Shown in pieces: positions 1-7,647 of a stretch of DNA of 64,000 nt. Where the stretch lies: assembly GCA_046331175.1 (NCBI GenBank), contig JAXLRI010000003.1, positions 372,001 to 436,000 of the forward strand, in the 5' to 3' direction. The notes under the pieces are model-generated. The model searched no databases. It had not been told where the DNA came from and saw only the letters and a list, made by a program, of their open reading frames with translations. The first letter of the stretch is position 1; each line of letters starts with the position of its first letter. The stretch is from JAWKIW01 sp046331175 (lineage in GTDB: Bacteria > Actinomycetota > Acidimicrobiia > Acidimicrobiales > Acidimicrobilacustridaceae). The position numbers and the translations under genes are program-made.

Positions 1-2
1 CG

Positions 3-311
3 GGGGCGTTCCCGGGTCAGATCGAGAAGTACATGGCGTACCTGAAGGACGTGCCCCGGGTGGTGTGGGTCACCTGCGCCGAGTGGTCGCCGGGCCAGGT
101 CGAGGCCAACGAGGCCATCCGGGCCGCCGCCGGCAAGCACCAGAACATCGTGGTGGCCGACTGGGCCCTGTACTCGCCGACGCCCGGCTACACGTACCAG
201 GACAAGATCCACCTCGACGGCGCCGGCCGCCGCGCCATCGTCGATCTGCTGGGTCGCGCCCTCGGCCCGGCCCCCACGCCCACCAGCACCACCACGACGG
301 CCAAGCGCTGA
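3..311 (+). CDS. SGNH/GDSL-type hydrolase domain, C-terminal fragment
   Basis: Only the last 102 or so residues lie in the window, in a frame already open at base 3. The stretch DKIHLDGAGRRAI (Asp codon at 201, His codon at 210) fits the DxxH block that supplies the catalytic Asp and His of SGNH/GDSL hydrolases. This fold often forms the extracytoplasmic C-terminal domain of OatA-like membrane acyltransferases, so the whole protein may be such an acyltransferase; that is inference because the N-terminal part is missing. The protein ends in a Pro/Thr-rich tail (PAPTPTSTTTT), consistent with an exported domain. Confidence 0.6.
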   Translation, partial: GAFPGQIEKYMAYLKDVPRVVWVTCAEWSPGQVEANEAIRAAAGKHQNIVVADWALYSPTPGYTYQDKIHLDGAGRRAIVDLLGRALGPAPTPTSTTTTAKR

Positions 312-388
312 TCCGGCGGCCGTCGAGTCCGCCGACGCGGCGACGCTCCTCGCTCGGATCGCCGCGCCGGGTCGGGGGAGGGCCCGGC

Positions 389-394
389 TAACCT
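389..394 (+). promoter_or_regulatory. -10 element of a leaderless promoter for hisS
   Basis: TAACCT ends 8 nt before the GTG of hisS. The spacing matches the TANNNT-to-start distance seen at rarA, aroC, mihF, def, moaB and hisG in this window, and no Shine-Dalgarno lies between. I see no convincing -35. Confidence 0.45.
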
Positions 395-402
395 CGCCGC
401 CC

Positions 403-1701
403 GTGCCCGCCACCTTCCAGGCCCCCTACGGGACCCGTGACGTCCTGCCGCCCGAGTCGGCGCGGTGGGAGGCGCTCGTCGCCACCTTCGCCGGTCTGGC
501 GGCGAGGGCCGGCTACGGCCTGGTCCAGGGTCCGATGTTCGAGGACCTCGGCGTGTTCAAGCGCATGGGCGAGGGCACCGACGTGGTGCGCAAGGAGATG
601 TACGACTTCCTCGACAAGTCCGAGCCGCCCCACCACCTGGCCCTGCGGCCCGAGGGGACCGCCGGCGTGGTGCGGGCCTACATCGAGCACCGGCCCGCCA
701 CCGTGCCGTGGAAGGTCTGGTACGCCGCCCCCAACTTCCGCTACGAGCGCCCCCAGGCCAACCGCCTCCGCCAGCACCACCAGGTGGGCGTCGAGGCCAT
801 CGGCGTGGCCGACCCCGACCTCGACGTCGAGGTCATCGGGCTCCTCCACGACTTCTACGTCGCCCTCGGCCTTCGCGAGGTGCGCCTCGTCGTGAACTCC
901 ATCGGCACGCCGGCCGACCGCTCCGCCTACATCGATCGGCTGCGATCCTTCCTCGTCGGCCGCATCGGCGAGCTCGACCCCACCGACCAGGAGAAGGTCG
1001 AGGCCCACCCGATGCGGGTGCTCGACACCAAGCGCGAGGCCTCGCTGGCCGTGGTCGCCGATGCGCCGCTGCTGCTCGACTCGCTCTCGCCCGAGGCCGC
1101 CGCCCACTTCGATCGGGTGCAGGCGGGCCTCACCGCGCTCGGCATCCCGTTCACGGTCGAGCCCCGCCTGGTGCGCGGCCTCGACTACTACACGCACACC
1201 GCCTTCGAGTTCGTCAGCACCGCCCTCGAGTCGGCCCAGAGCACCATCGGCGGCGGCGGGCGCTACGACGGGCTGGTCGAGTCCCTCGGCGGCCCGCCCA
1301 CGCCCGGCATCGGCTTCGGGTCCGGCATCGAGCGGGTCCTCGCCACCTGCGACGCCGAGGGCGTGTTCGGCGTCCCCGACGACCGGCTCGACGTGTTCGT
1401 CGTCGACCTCACCGGCGGCGACCAGGCCCGCGACCTCACCGCCGAGCTGCGGCGAGCCGGCTTCGCCGCCGACCGGGCGTGGGGCGGGCGCTCGATGAAG
1501 GCGCAGATGAAGGTGGCCGACCGCTCCCAGGCCCGGCTCGCCGTGCTCGTCGGCAGCGACGAGGTCGAGGCCGGCGTGGTCACGGTGCGCGACCTTCGGG
1601 GCGGCACCGGCCAGGAGACGGTCGCCCGCACGGCGCTGGCCGACGAGCTCCGCCGCCGCCTCCACGCCGCCTCCCACGAGGACGGGTCGGACCCGGCGTG
1701 A
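403..1701 (+). CDS. hisS: Histidyl-tRNA synthetase
   Basis: Class II aminoacyl-tRNA synthetase that charges tRNA-His in the cytoplasm. The 432 residues are the usual bacterial length. Visible signatures are GTRD at residues 10-13, motif 2 RYERPQANRLRQHHQ from residue 113, the histidine-binding segment RGLDYYT at 258-264, and motif 3 GIGFGSGIERV near residue 305. A C-terminal anticodon-binding domain follows. The GTG start at 403 follows a TAACCT -10 element by 8 nt with no ribosome-binding site, suggesting a leaderless mRNA. The stop overlaps the start of the downstream cyclase gene by 3 nt (GTGA), so the two are probably translationally coupled. Confidence 0.95.
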   Translation: MPATFQAPYGTRDVLPPESARWEALVATFAGLAARAGYGLVQGPMFEDLGVFKRMGEGTDVVRKEMYDFLDKSEPPHHLALRPEGTAGVVRAYIEHRPATVPWKVWYAAPNFRYERPQANRLRQHHQVGVEAIGVADPDLDVEVIGLLHDFYVALGLREVRLVVNSIGTPADRSAYIDRLRSFLVGRIGELDPTDQEKVEAHPMRVLDTKREASLAVVADAPLLLDSLSPEAAAHFDRVQAGLTALGIPFTVEPRLVRGLDYYTHTAFEFVSTALESAQSTIGGGGRYDGLVESLGGPPTPGIGFGSGIERVLATCDAEGVFGVPDDRLDVFVVDLTGGDQARDLTAELRRAGFAADRAWGGRSMKAQMKVADRSQARLAVLVGSDEVEAGVVTVRDLRGGTGQETVARTALADELRRRLHAASHEDGSDPA

Positions 1702-2744
1702 CCGACGAGGCCGTCGCCGAGCTGCGGGCGCTCGGCGTGCCCGCCGCCGACATCGAGGCGGCCGCCGCCGCCGGCCGGCTGCCCGTCCTGCTCCTGCAGC
1801 ACCGCCTGCTGCCGGGCGTGGGTCGCTACACCACCGACGAGGTCCGGGCCATCGCCGGCGACGACTGGGAGCTCAACCAGCAGCTGTGGCGGGCCATGGG
1901 CTTCCCCGAGGCCGAGGGCGACGCCGCCCTGTTCTCCGACCTCGACGTGCAGCTGGCCACCAGCGCGCTGGCCGACCTCGCCAAGGTCGGCCTCGACGGC
2001 GCCATGGTCGTGCAGCAGACCCGGGTGATCGCCTCGGCCATGGCCACCATCGCCGAGGCCATCATCGACGTCGTCACCACCGAGCTCACGACGGTGCCGG
2101 CCGACGGCGACGCCTACCAGGACGAGCTGTGCGCCCGCGTGCAGCTCATGGACCTCGGCATCGTCGAGCCCATCCTCGACTACGTGCTGCGGCGCCAGAT
2201 CGTCGACGCCCTCGAACGGCGGCTGGCGGGGGAGCGGCCCGACGCCGGCAGCGACCACCAGATCCTCACCGTCGGCTTCGCCGACCTCGCCGGGTTCACC
2301 CGCCTCAGCCGGAAGCTCGACGCCCCCCAGCTGGCCCGCCTGGTGCGCCGCTTCGACGGCACCGTCCGCGACGTCGTGGCCGAGGGTGGGGGCAAGGTGG
2401 TCAAGACCATCGGCGACGCCGTGCTGTTCACCGCCCTCGACGTCGGCGCCGCCGCCGACATGGCGCTCGACGTCGTGGCCCACCTCGAGCACGAGGCCGA
2501 CGTCCCACCCGTGCGGGTCGGCCTCGACACGGGCCCGGTCATCGTGATGGGCGGCGACTGCTTCGGGCCCACCGTCAACCGGGCCAGCCGGATCAGCGGC
2601 GAGGCCCGGGCCGGCGCCGTGGTGGTGTCGCCGTCGGTGCACGACGGGCTGGTCGACCGAGCGGGGCTGGTGATGAAGTCCATCGGCAACCACCACCTGA
2701 AGGGGATCGGCCCGACCGCGCTGTGGGTCCTGCGCCGGGCCTGA
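1698..2744 (+). CDS. Class III adenylate/guanylate cyclase with N-terminal regulatory domain
   Basis: A 348-residue soluble protein beginning at a GTG that overlaps the hisS stop. The C-terminal half is a class III nucleotide cyclase domain: FADLAGFT (194-201, first metal Asp at 196), KTIGDAVLF (236-244, second metal Asp at 240) and VNRASRI (from 293, with the transition-state Asn and Arg). The Lys and the Asp before the VNRAS block fit ATP as substrate. Residues 1-180 have no membrane segment and resemble the N-terminal regulatory module of Mycobacterium Rv1264-type, pH-responsive cyclases; that likeness is from memory of the family. The product would be cAMP. Its place between two tRNA synthetase genes gives no clear functional link. 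Confidence 0.85.
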   Translation: MTDEAVAELRALGVPAADIEAAAAAGRLPVLLLQHRLLPGVGRYTTDEVRAIAGDDWELNQQLWRAMGFPEAEGDAALFSDLDVQLATSALADLAKVGLDGAMVVQQTRVIASAMATIAEAIIDVVTTELTTVPADGDAYQDELCARVQLMDLGIVEPILDYVLRRQIVDALERRLAGERPDAGSDHQILTVGFADLAGFTRLSRKLDAPQLARLVRRFDGTVRDVVAEGGGKVVKTIGDAVLFTALDVGAAADMALDVVAHLEHEADVPPVRVGLDTGPVIVMGGDCFGPTVNRASRISGEARAGAVVVSPSVHDGLVDRAGLVMKSIGNHHLKGIGPTALWVLRRA

Positions 2745-2829
2745 CCCGGCGTCGTCGCCTGGTCGCGAGGCCGGCCGCTCGCGCCCTTCGCGTTGGCCCG
2801 CCCGAGCGGCCACCGGCAAGGATGCACGG

Positions 2830-4605
2830 GTGACCGACCAGCCCGACGGCAAGAGCCCGTACGCCCCGACCGCCCTGCGCACCGACTACTGCGGCGAGCT
2901 GCGCCCCGACGACGAGGGCCGGCGGGTGTCGGTGTGCGGGTGGGTCAACGCCCGCCGCGAGCACGGCGAGCACCTCGCCTTCGTCGACCTGCGCGACCGC
3001 ACGGGCGTCGTCCAGTGCGTCGTCGACGGCGCCCACGACCTGCGCAGCGAGTACGTGCTGCGCATCACCGGCACGGTCACCGCCCGCAGCGACGAGACGG
3101 TGAACCCGCGCCTGGCCACCGGCGCCGTCGAGCTCAAGCAGTGCGAGGTCGAGGTGCTCGCCACCGCCGAGCCGCCGCCCTTCCCCGTCGACATGCGCAC
3201 CGACGTCGACGAGACGATCCGGCTCCGCCACCGCTACGTCGACCTGCGCACCGAGCGCCTGCAGCACAACCTGCGGGTCCGCTCGCGGGTCAACGCCGCC
3301 GTCCGGCGGGCGATGGAGCGCCAGGGCTTCCTCGAGATCGAGACGCCCACCCTCATCGCCTCCACCCCCGAGGGCGCCCGCGACTTCGTCGTGCCCTCCC
3401 GCCTCAGCCCCGGCGAGTTCTACGCCCTGCCCCAGAGCCCGCAGCTGTTCAAGCAGCTGTGCATGGTGGGTGGCATCGACCGCTACTTCCAGATCGCCCG
3501 CTGCCTGCGCGACGAGGACCTGCGGGCCGACCGCCAGTTCGAGTTCACCCAGCTCGACGCCGAGGCCAGCTTCGTCTCGCAGGACGACGTGCTCGCCTTC
3601 ATCTCCGAGGCCGTGGCCGAGGCCACCGAGGAGGTCACCGGCGAGCGCCCGGCCGAGATCCCCCAGATGCCGTGGATCGAGGCGATGGAGCGGTTCGGCT
3701 CCGACAAGCCCGACGTGCGCTTCGGCATGGAGCTCGTCGAGCTGACCGACCTCTTCGCCGACACCGGCTTCAACGCCTTCAAGGCGCCGTGCGTGAAGGG
3801 CATCCGCGTGCCCGGTGGCGCGTCGATGACCCGCAACCAGCTCGACGCCCTCACCGACCGGGCCAAGCGCTTCGGCGCCAAGGGCCTCGTGTGGATGAAG
3901 GTCGAGGACGACCGGTCCCTGGCCTCGCCGGTGGCCAAGTTCCTGTCAGAGGGCGAGCTGGCCGGGCTCGTCACCACGCTCGAGGCCGACGCCGGCGACC
4001 TCCTGCTCCTCGTGGCCGACGAGCGGCGCACCGTCTGGCACGTCCTCGGCCTGCTGCGCCTCGAGCTGGGCCGCCCGCCGGTCACCGAGGGCGGCTTCCA
4101 CTTCCTGTGGGTCGTCGACTTCCCGCTGTTCGAGGCCCTCGACGATGCCGGGAAGCCCATCCCGGCCCACCACCCGTTCACCATGCCCAACGACGAGGAC
4201 GTCGACCTGCTGTCGAGCGGCGACCCGCAGGACCTGCTGAAGGTCCGGTCCCAGGCCTACGACCTCGTGCTGAACGGCTGGGAGCTGGGTTCGGGCAGCG
4301 TGCGGATCCACCGGGCCGACGTGCAGTCCCGCATCTTCGAGATCCTCGGCATCGGCGAGGACGAGGCCCGCACCAAGTTCGGCTTCCTGCTCGACGCCTT
4401 CCGCTACGGCGCGCCGCCCCACGCCGGGTTCGCCTTCGGCCTCGATCGCCTGGTGGCGCTGCTCGCCGGTGAGGAGAACATCCGCGAGGTCATCGCCTTC
4501 CCGAAGACCCAGTCGGGCGCCGACCCCCTCACCGGGGCCCCGACGCCCATCGACGCCCGCCACCTCGACGAGCTGGGCCTCCGCCTGCTCCCCAAGGCCA
4601 CCTGA
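2830..4605 (+). CDS. aspS: Aspartyl-tRNA synthetase, probably non-discriminating
   Basis: Class II synthetase of bacterial type, 591 residues including the GAD insertion domain. Recognisable stretches are the N-terminal OB fold (CGWVNARREHGEHLAF), TPEGARDF, ALPQSPQLFKQ, FRDEDLRADRQ-like CLRDEDLRADRQFEFTQ, and the C-terminal GFAFGLDRLV motif 3. The residue aligned with Leu30 of the E. coli enzyme is His45 here. His at this place is the signature reported for non-discriminating AspRS that also charges tRNA-Asn for GatCAB amidation. The GTG start at 2830 is the first usable codon after an in-frame stop region; no strong ribosome-binding site is visible. Confidence 0.95.
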   Translation: MTDQPDGKSPYAPTALRTDYCGELRPDDEGRRVSVCGWVNARREHGEHLAFVDLRDRTGVVQCVVDGAHDLRSEYVLRITGTVTARSDETVNPRLATGAVELKQCEVEVLATAEPPPFPVDMRTDVDETIRLRHRYVDLRTERLQHNLRVRSRVNAAVRRAMERQGFLEIETPTLIASTPEGARDFVVPSRLSPGEFYALPQSPQLFKQLCMVGGIDRYFQIARCLRDEDLRADRQFEFTQLDAEASFVSQDDVLAFISEAVAEATEEVTGERPAEIPQMPWIEAMERFGSDKPDVRFGMELVELTDLFADTGFNAFKAPCVKGIRVPGGASMTRNQLDALTDRAKRFGAKGLVWMKVEDDRSLASPVAKFLSEGELAGLVTTLEADAGDLLLLVADERRTVWHVLGLLRLELGRPPVTEGGFHFLWVVDFPLFEALDDAGKPIPAHHPFTMPNDEDVDLLSSGDPQDLLKVRSQAYDLVLNGWELGSGSVRIHRADVQSRIFEILGIGEDEARTKFGFLLDAFRYGAPPHAGFAFGLDRLVALLAGEENIREVIAFPKTQSGADPLTGAPTPIDARHLDELGLRLLPKAT

Positions 4606-4611
4606 GCCCGG

Positions 4612-4625
4612 CCGGCGGTCGCCGG
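4612..4625. terminator. Small hairpin between convergent aspS and a membrane-protein gene
   Basis: CCGGC-GGTC-GCCGG forms a 5-bp stem in the 27-nt space between two converging stop codons. There is no U tract, so the terminator role is inferred only from position. Confidence 0.25.
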
Positions 4626-4632
4626 TCGTCGC

Positions 4633-5562
4633 TCAGCTCTCGAGCTCGACGACCACGTCGGCCGGCGGCAGGGTGGGGTAGCGGGCCCGACCGTCGTCGC
4701 GGGCGTCGCCGGCGCGGGGGACGATGCGGACGCGCAGCTCGTCGGCGTCGCGGGTGGCGACCACCTCGGTGTCGGAGGTGGAGCGCAGGGCGTACCCGAT
4801 CGCCTCGAGGGCGTCGCCCAGCTCGCGTCCGACGCGGGCCGGGTCCTGGATCCGGGTGTGGAAGGTGACCTGGTGGCCGTCGGGGTCGGCGCCCTCGACC
4901 ACCGGCACCAGCTCGCACGGCAGCTCGATCCCGCGGACGAGCTCGGCGACCGGGCGTCGCGGCGGCCCGTCGTCTGGTGCGGCGGCGAACAGGCCCCGCC
5001 GATCGGACGGCGACGACCCGCCGGCGCCGTCCTCGGCGCCGCCCGTCGACGAGGCCGTGGCGGCGACCGCGGCGTCGGGGTCCTCCCCGCGCGCCCTGGC
5101 CGCCTTGGCCTCGAGGAACAGCGCCTCGGTCGGCGACGGACCGCTCGGCGGCTCCGGCAGCACGGTCGGGGGCCGCTCCGCGGCCTTGCGCAGGGTGGCG
5201 CCCAGCCGGCTGCCCGTGGACTGCTCGCCGGCGCGGTTTGACGGGCTCGGGCCCCGGGCGGCGGTGGTCGGGGCCGGCGGGGTCGTGGAGGTCGTGCCGG
5301 TCGTGGGGCTCGTGCCGGTCGAGCCGGTCGTGGAGGTCGTGCCGGAGGCGTCGGTCGCCGCCTTGTCGGCCGTGCGACCGGAGCGATCGGGCTTGTGGCC
5401 GGTGAAGCGCCGGATCAGCCGGTAGGCGTACACCGAGAGCGACACGATGGCCCACGCCCAGATCAGGTAGGCCCACCAGGCCAGGCCCGACGACGGCTCC
5501 TCGGGCGGCGGTGGCGTCGGGACCTGCGCCTGGGCGAGCAGGGCGGTGACGGCGACGAGCAC
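4633..5562 (-). CDS. Membrane-anchored protein of unknown function with Ser/Thr/Gly linker
   Basis: I do not recognise this 309-residue protein. It starts at GTG (complement of 5560-5562) with a short hydrophobic N-terminus, then a transmembrane helix at about residues 25-47 (GLAWWAYLIWAWAIVSLSVY), a basic stretch, and a long low-complexity Ser/Thr/Gly/Pro linker at about 70-110. The C-terminal 100 residues look folded (alternating charged and hydrophobic residues, ending PPADVVVELES). The linker DNA at about 5275-5350 is made of short imperfect repeats. The gene runs against its neighbours and converges on aspS. Confidence 0.7.
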   Translation of the reverse strand: MLVAVTALLAQAQVPTPPPPEEPSSGLAWWAYLIWAWAIVSLSVYAYRLIRRFTGHKPDRSGRTADKAATDASGTTSTTGSTGTSPTTGTTSTTPPAPTTAARGPSPSNRAGEQSTGSRLGATLRKAAERPPTVLPEPPSGPSPTEALFLEAKAARARGEDPDAAVAATASSTGGAEDGAGGSSPSDRRGLFAAAPDDGPPRRPVAELVRGIELPCELVPVVEGADPDGHQVTFHTRIQDPARVGRELGDALEAIGYALRSTSDTEVVATRDADELRVRIVPRAGDARDDGRARYPTLPPADVVVELES

Positions 5563-5602
5563 GCCGGCGATGGTGGCACACGGCCGCCGCCGGGGTGGGC
5601 GA

Positions 5603-5608
5603 TAGCCT
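5603..5608 (+). promoter_or_regulatory. -10 element of a leaderless promoter for rarA
   Basis: TAGCCT ends 7 nt before the GTG at 5616 with no Shine-Dalgarno between, the same geometry as the other leaderless starts in the window. Confidence 0.45.
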
Positions 5609-5615
5609 CGCCGAC

Positions 5616-6926
5616 GTGGGAGACGACCTCTTCTCGGCCGCCGCGGCCGACCAGCTGGCTCGTCACGCGCCCCTGGCGGCTCGCCTGCGGCCGGGCTCGC
5701 TCGACGAGGTCGTCGGCCAGGAGCACCTCCTCGGCCCCGGCCGCCCCCTGCGCACGCTCATCGACGCCGACCGTCTGTCCTCGGTGATCCTGTGGGGGCC
5801 GCCCGGCACCGGCAAGACCACGGTCGCCCAGCTCATCGCCCACACCACGGCCAAGGCGTTCGTGCAGCTGTCCGCGGTGACCGCCACGGTCAAGGACGTG
5901 CGGGAGGCGGCGGCGGCGGCCGAGGACCGCCTGGGCGGCTACGGCCAGGGCACCATCTTGTTCCTCGACGAGGTGCACCGCTTCAACAAGGCCCAGCAGG
6001 ACGCCCTGCTGCCGTCGGTCGAGTCGGGCCTCCTCGTCCTCGTGGGCGCCACCACCGAGAACCCCTTCTTCGAGGTCAACCCGCCGCTGCTGTCGCGCTC
6101 CACCCTGTTCCGGCTCGAGCCGCTGTCGGCCGAGGCGGTCGGCACCCTGCTGCGACGGGGTGCCGGCGTCGAGGGCGCCACCATCGACGACGCCGCCGTC
6201 GACCTGCTGGTCGAGCGCTCGGCCGGCGACGGCCGCCACGCCCTGACCAGCCTCGAGGTGGCCTGCGCCCTCGCCCGGGAGCGGGCCCACCCGGTGGTCG
6301 TCACCGTCGAGGACGCCGAGGCCGCGCTCGGGACCAAGGCCCTGCGCTACGGGCGCGACGACCACTACGACGTCATCTCCGCCTTCATCAAGTCGATCCG
6401 CGGGTCCGATCCCGACGCCGGCCTGTTCTGGCTGGCGCGGATGCTCGAGGCCGGGGAGGACGCCCGGTTCATCGCCCGGCGGCTGGTGATCCTCGCCTCC
6501 GAGGACGTCGGCCTGGCCGATCCGATGGCCCTGGTCGTGGCCGACGCCGCCGCCCGGGCCGTCGAGTTCGTCGGGCTGCCCGAGGCCCAGCTCAACCTGG
6601 CCCAGGCCGTGGTCCACCTGGCCACCGCCCCCAAGTCGAACCGGGTCACCGTGGCCCTGGGCCGGGCCCGCCAGGACGTGCAGCAGGGGGGCGGGGGAGA
6701 GGTGCCGCTCCACCTGCGCGACGGCCACTACCGGGGCGCCCGGACGCTCGGGCACGGCACCGGCTACGCCTACCCCCACGACGAGCCCGAGGGCTGGGTC
6801 GCCCAGCAGCACCGCCCCGACGACGTGGAGGGCCACGTGTACTACGAGCCGTCGCCCCACGGCGCCGAGGCCGACCTGGTCGAGCCGCTCGAGCAGCGGC
6901 GACGGGCGCGCGAGGCCGGGTCGTGA
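5616..6926 (+). CDS. rarA: Replication-associated recombination protein A (RarA/MgsA AAA+ ATPase)
   Basis: AAA+ ATPase related to clamp-loader subunits that acts at stalled forks. The 436-residue length is normal. Walker A is GPPGTGKTT at 61-69 and Walker B is ILFLDEVHRF near 110-119, followed by sensor 1 GATTENPFFEVN and the C-terminal RarA domain (DHYDVISAFIKSIRGSDPDA, RFIARRLVILASEDVGLADP). I chose the GTG at 5616 because it lies 7 nt after a TAGCCT -10 element; an in-frame GTG at 5595 would lie upstream of that element. The stop overlaps the next gene (GTGA). Confidence 0.93.
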   Translation: MGDDLFSAAAADQLARHAPLAARLRPGSLDEVVGQEHLLGPGRPLRTLIDADRLSSVILWGPPGTGKTTVAQLIAHTTAKAFVQLSAVTATVKDVREAAAAAEDRLGGYGQGTILFLDEVHRFNKAQQDALLPSVESGLLVLVGATTENPFFEVNPPLLSRSTLFRLEPLSAEAVGTLLRRGAGVEGATIDDAAVDLLVERSAGDGRHALTSLEVACALARERAHPVVVTVEDAEAALGTKALRYGRDDHYDVISAFIKSIRGSDPDAGLFWLARMLEAGEDARFIARRLVILASEDVGLADPMALVVADAAARAVEFVGLPEAQLNLAQAVVHLATAPKSNRVTVALGRARQDVQQGGGGEVPLHLRDGHYRGARTLGHGTGYAYPHDEPEGWVAQQHRPDDVEGHVYYEPSPHGAEADLVEPLEQRRRAREAGS

Positions 6927-7303
6927 GCGCCGGCGACCTGGCCGCGGTGGTCGTCGTGCTCGTGGCCGTCGCGGCCATCGTGGTGCTGGCCCTGGCGACG
7001 GCGTCGCTGGTGCGAACCCTCCGAGAGCTGCGCGGCACCGTCGACGAGCTGCGGGCCCAGGCCCTGCCGCTGCTGACCGACCTGCGGGCCACCGTGGTCG
7101 ACGCCGGCGCCGAGGTCGAGCGGGTCGACGCCCTCCTCGATGCCGCCGAGGCCATCTCCGCCCGGGTCGACTCGGCGTCGCGGCTGGGCTACCTCGCCTT
7201 CCGCGCACCGCTCATCCGGTTCGTGGCCTTCTGGCGCGGCGTCGGTCGCGGGCTCGGACGCCTCGTCGGCCTCGGCCGCCGGCAGCGGAGCCGAGCGGCG
7301 TGA
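6923..7303 (+). CDS. DUF948-like small membrane protein
   Basis: A 126-residue protein with one N-terminal transmembrane helix (about residues 8-30, AAVVVVLVAVAAIVVLALATA), then an amphipathic helical stretch rich in Leu, Arg and Glu (TLRELRGTVDELRAQALPLLTDL). This is the layout of DUF948 proteins, which often sit between rarA and alaS in actinobacteria. The tail is basic. The GTG start overlaps the rarA stop and the stop overlaps the next start (GTGA), so the three genes form one unit. The molecular role is unknown. Confidence 0.75.
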   Translation: MSAGDLAAVVVVLVAVAAIVVLALATASLVRTLRELRGTVDELRAQALPLLTDLRATVVDAGAEVERVDALLDAAEAISARVDSASRLGYLAFRAPLIRFVAFWRGVGRGLGRLVGLGRRQRSRAA

Positions 7304-7539
7304 TCCCCAAGCGGCTCTTCTGGTTCGCCGCCGGCGTGGCCACCGGGGCGGTGGGCGCGGCCTACGGCTACGTCCGGGTGCGCGAGGCGCGCGGTGCGGT
7401 CTCGCCCGATCGGGTGGCCGACACCGTGGTCGGCGCCGCTCGCACCGTCGGCGGCGGCGTGCGCGACGCGGTGGTCGCCGGGCGCGAGGCGATGCACGAG
7501 GCCGAGGCCCGCATCCAGGCCGACCTCGACCGCCGTTGA
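7300..7539 (+). CDS. Small membrane-associated protein of unknown function
   Basis: A 79-residue protein starting at a GTG that overlaps the preceding stop by 4 nt. Residues 4-25 (KRLFWFAAGVATGAVGAAYG) form one hydrophobic segment with Gly/Ala packing, followed by a charged helix with VGAARTVGGGVRDAVVAGR. No enzyme motif is visible. The position between a DUF948 gene and alaS is typical of actinobacteria and suggests a conserved but uncharacterised envelope protein. Confidence 0.65.
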   Translation: MIPKRLFWFAAGVATGAVGAAYGYVRVREARGAVSPDRVADTVVGAARTVGGGVRDAVVAGREAMHEAEARIQADLDRR

Positions 7540-7631
7540 CCGGAGCTCGTGGGTCGGCCGGGGCGAGCCGCCGGCGGCGTCGCCGGGCGCCGGCCCGGGG
7601 ATCTCCAGACGACCTCGTCACATCGCCTCGG

Positions 7632-7637
7632 TAGGCT
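7632..7637 (+). promoter_or_regulatory. -10 element upstream of alaS
   Basis: TAGGCT ends 10 nt before the ATG at 7648. This is slightly longer than the 6-8 nt seen at other leaderless genes here, leaving a 5' end of only a few bases at most. Confidence 0.4.
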
Positions 7638-7647
7638 GTCGCCACCT

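Noticed and set aside
388..1677. Long open frames on the opposite strand of hisS and of many other genes
   Set aside because: In DNA this GC-rich, antisense and shifted frames stay open by composition. They have Arg/Gly/Ala/Pro-biased products, no domains and no start signals.
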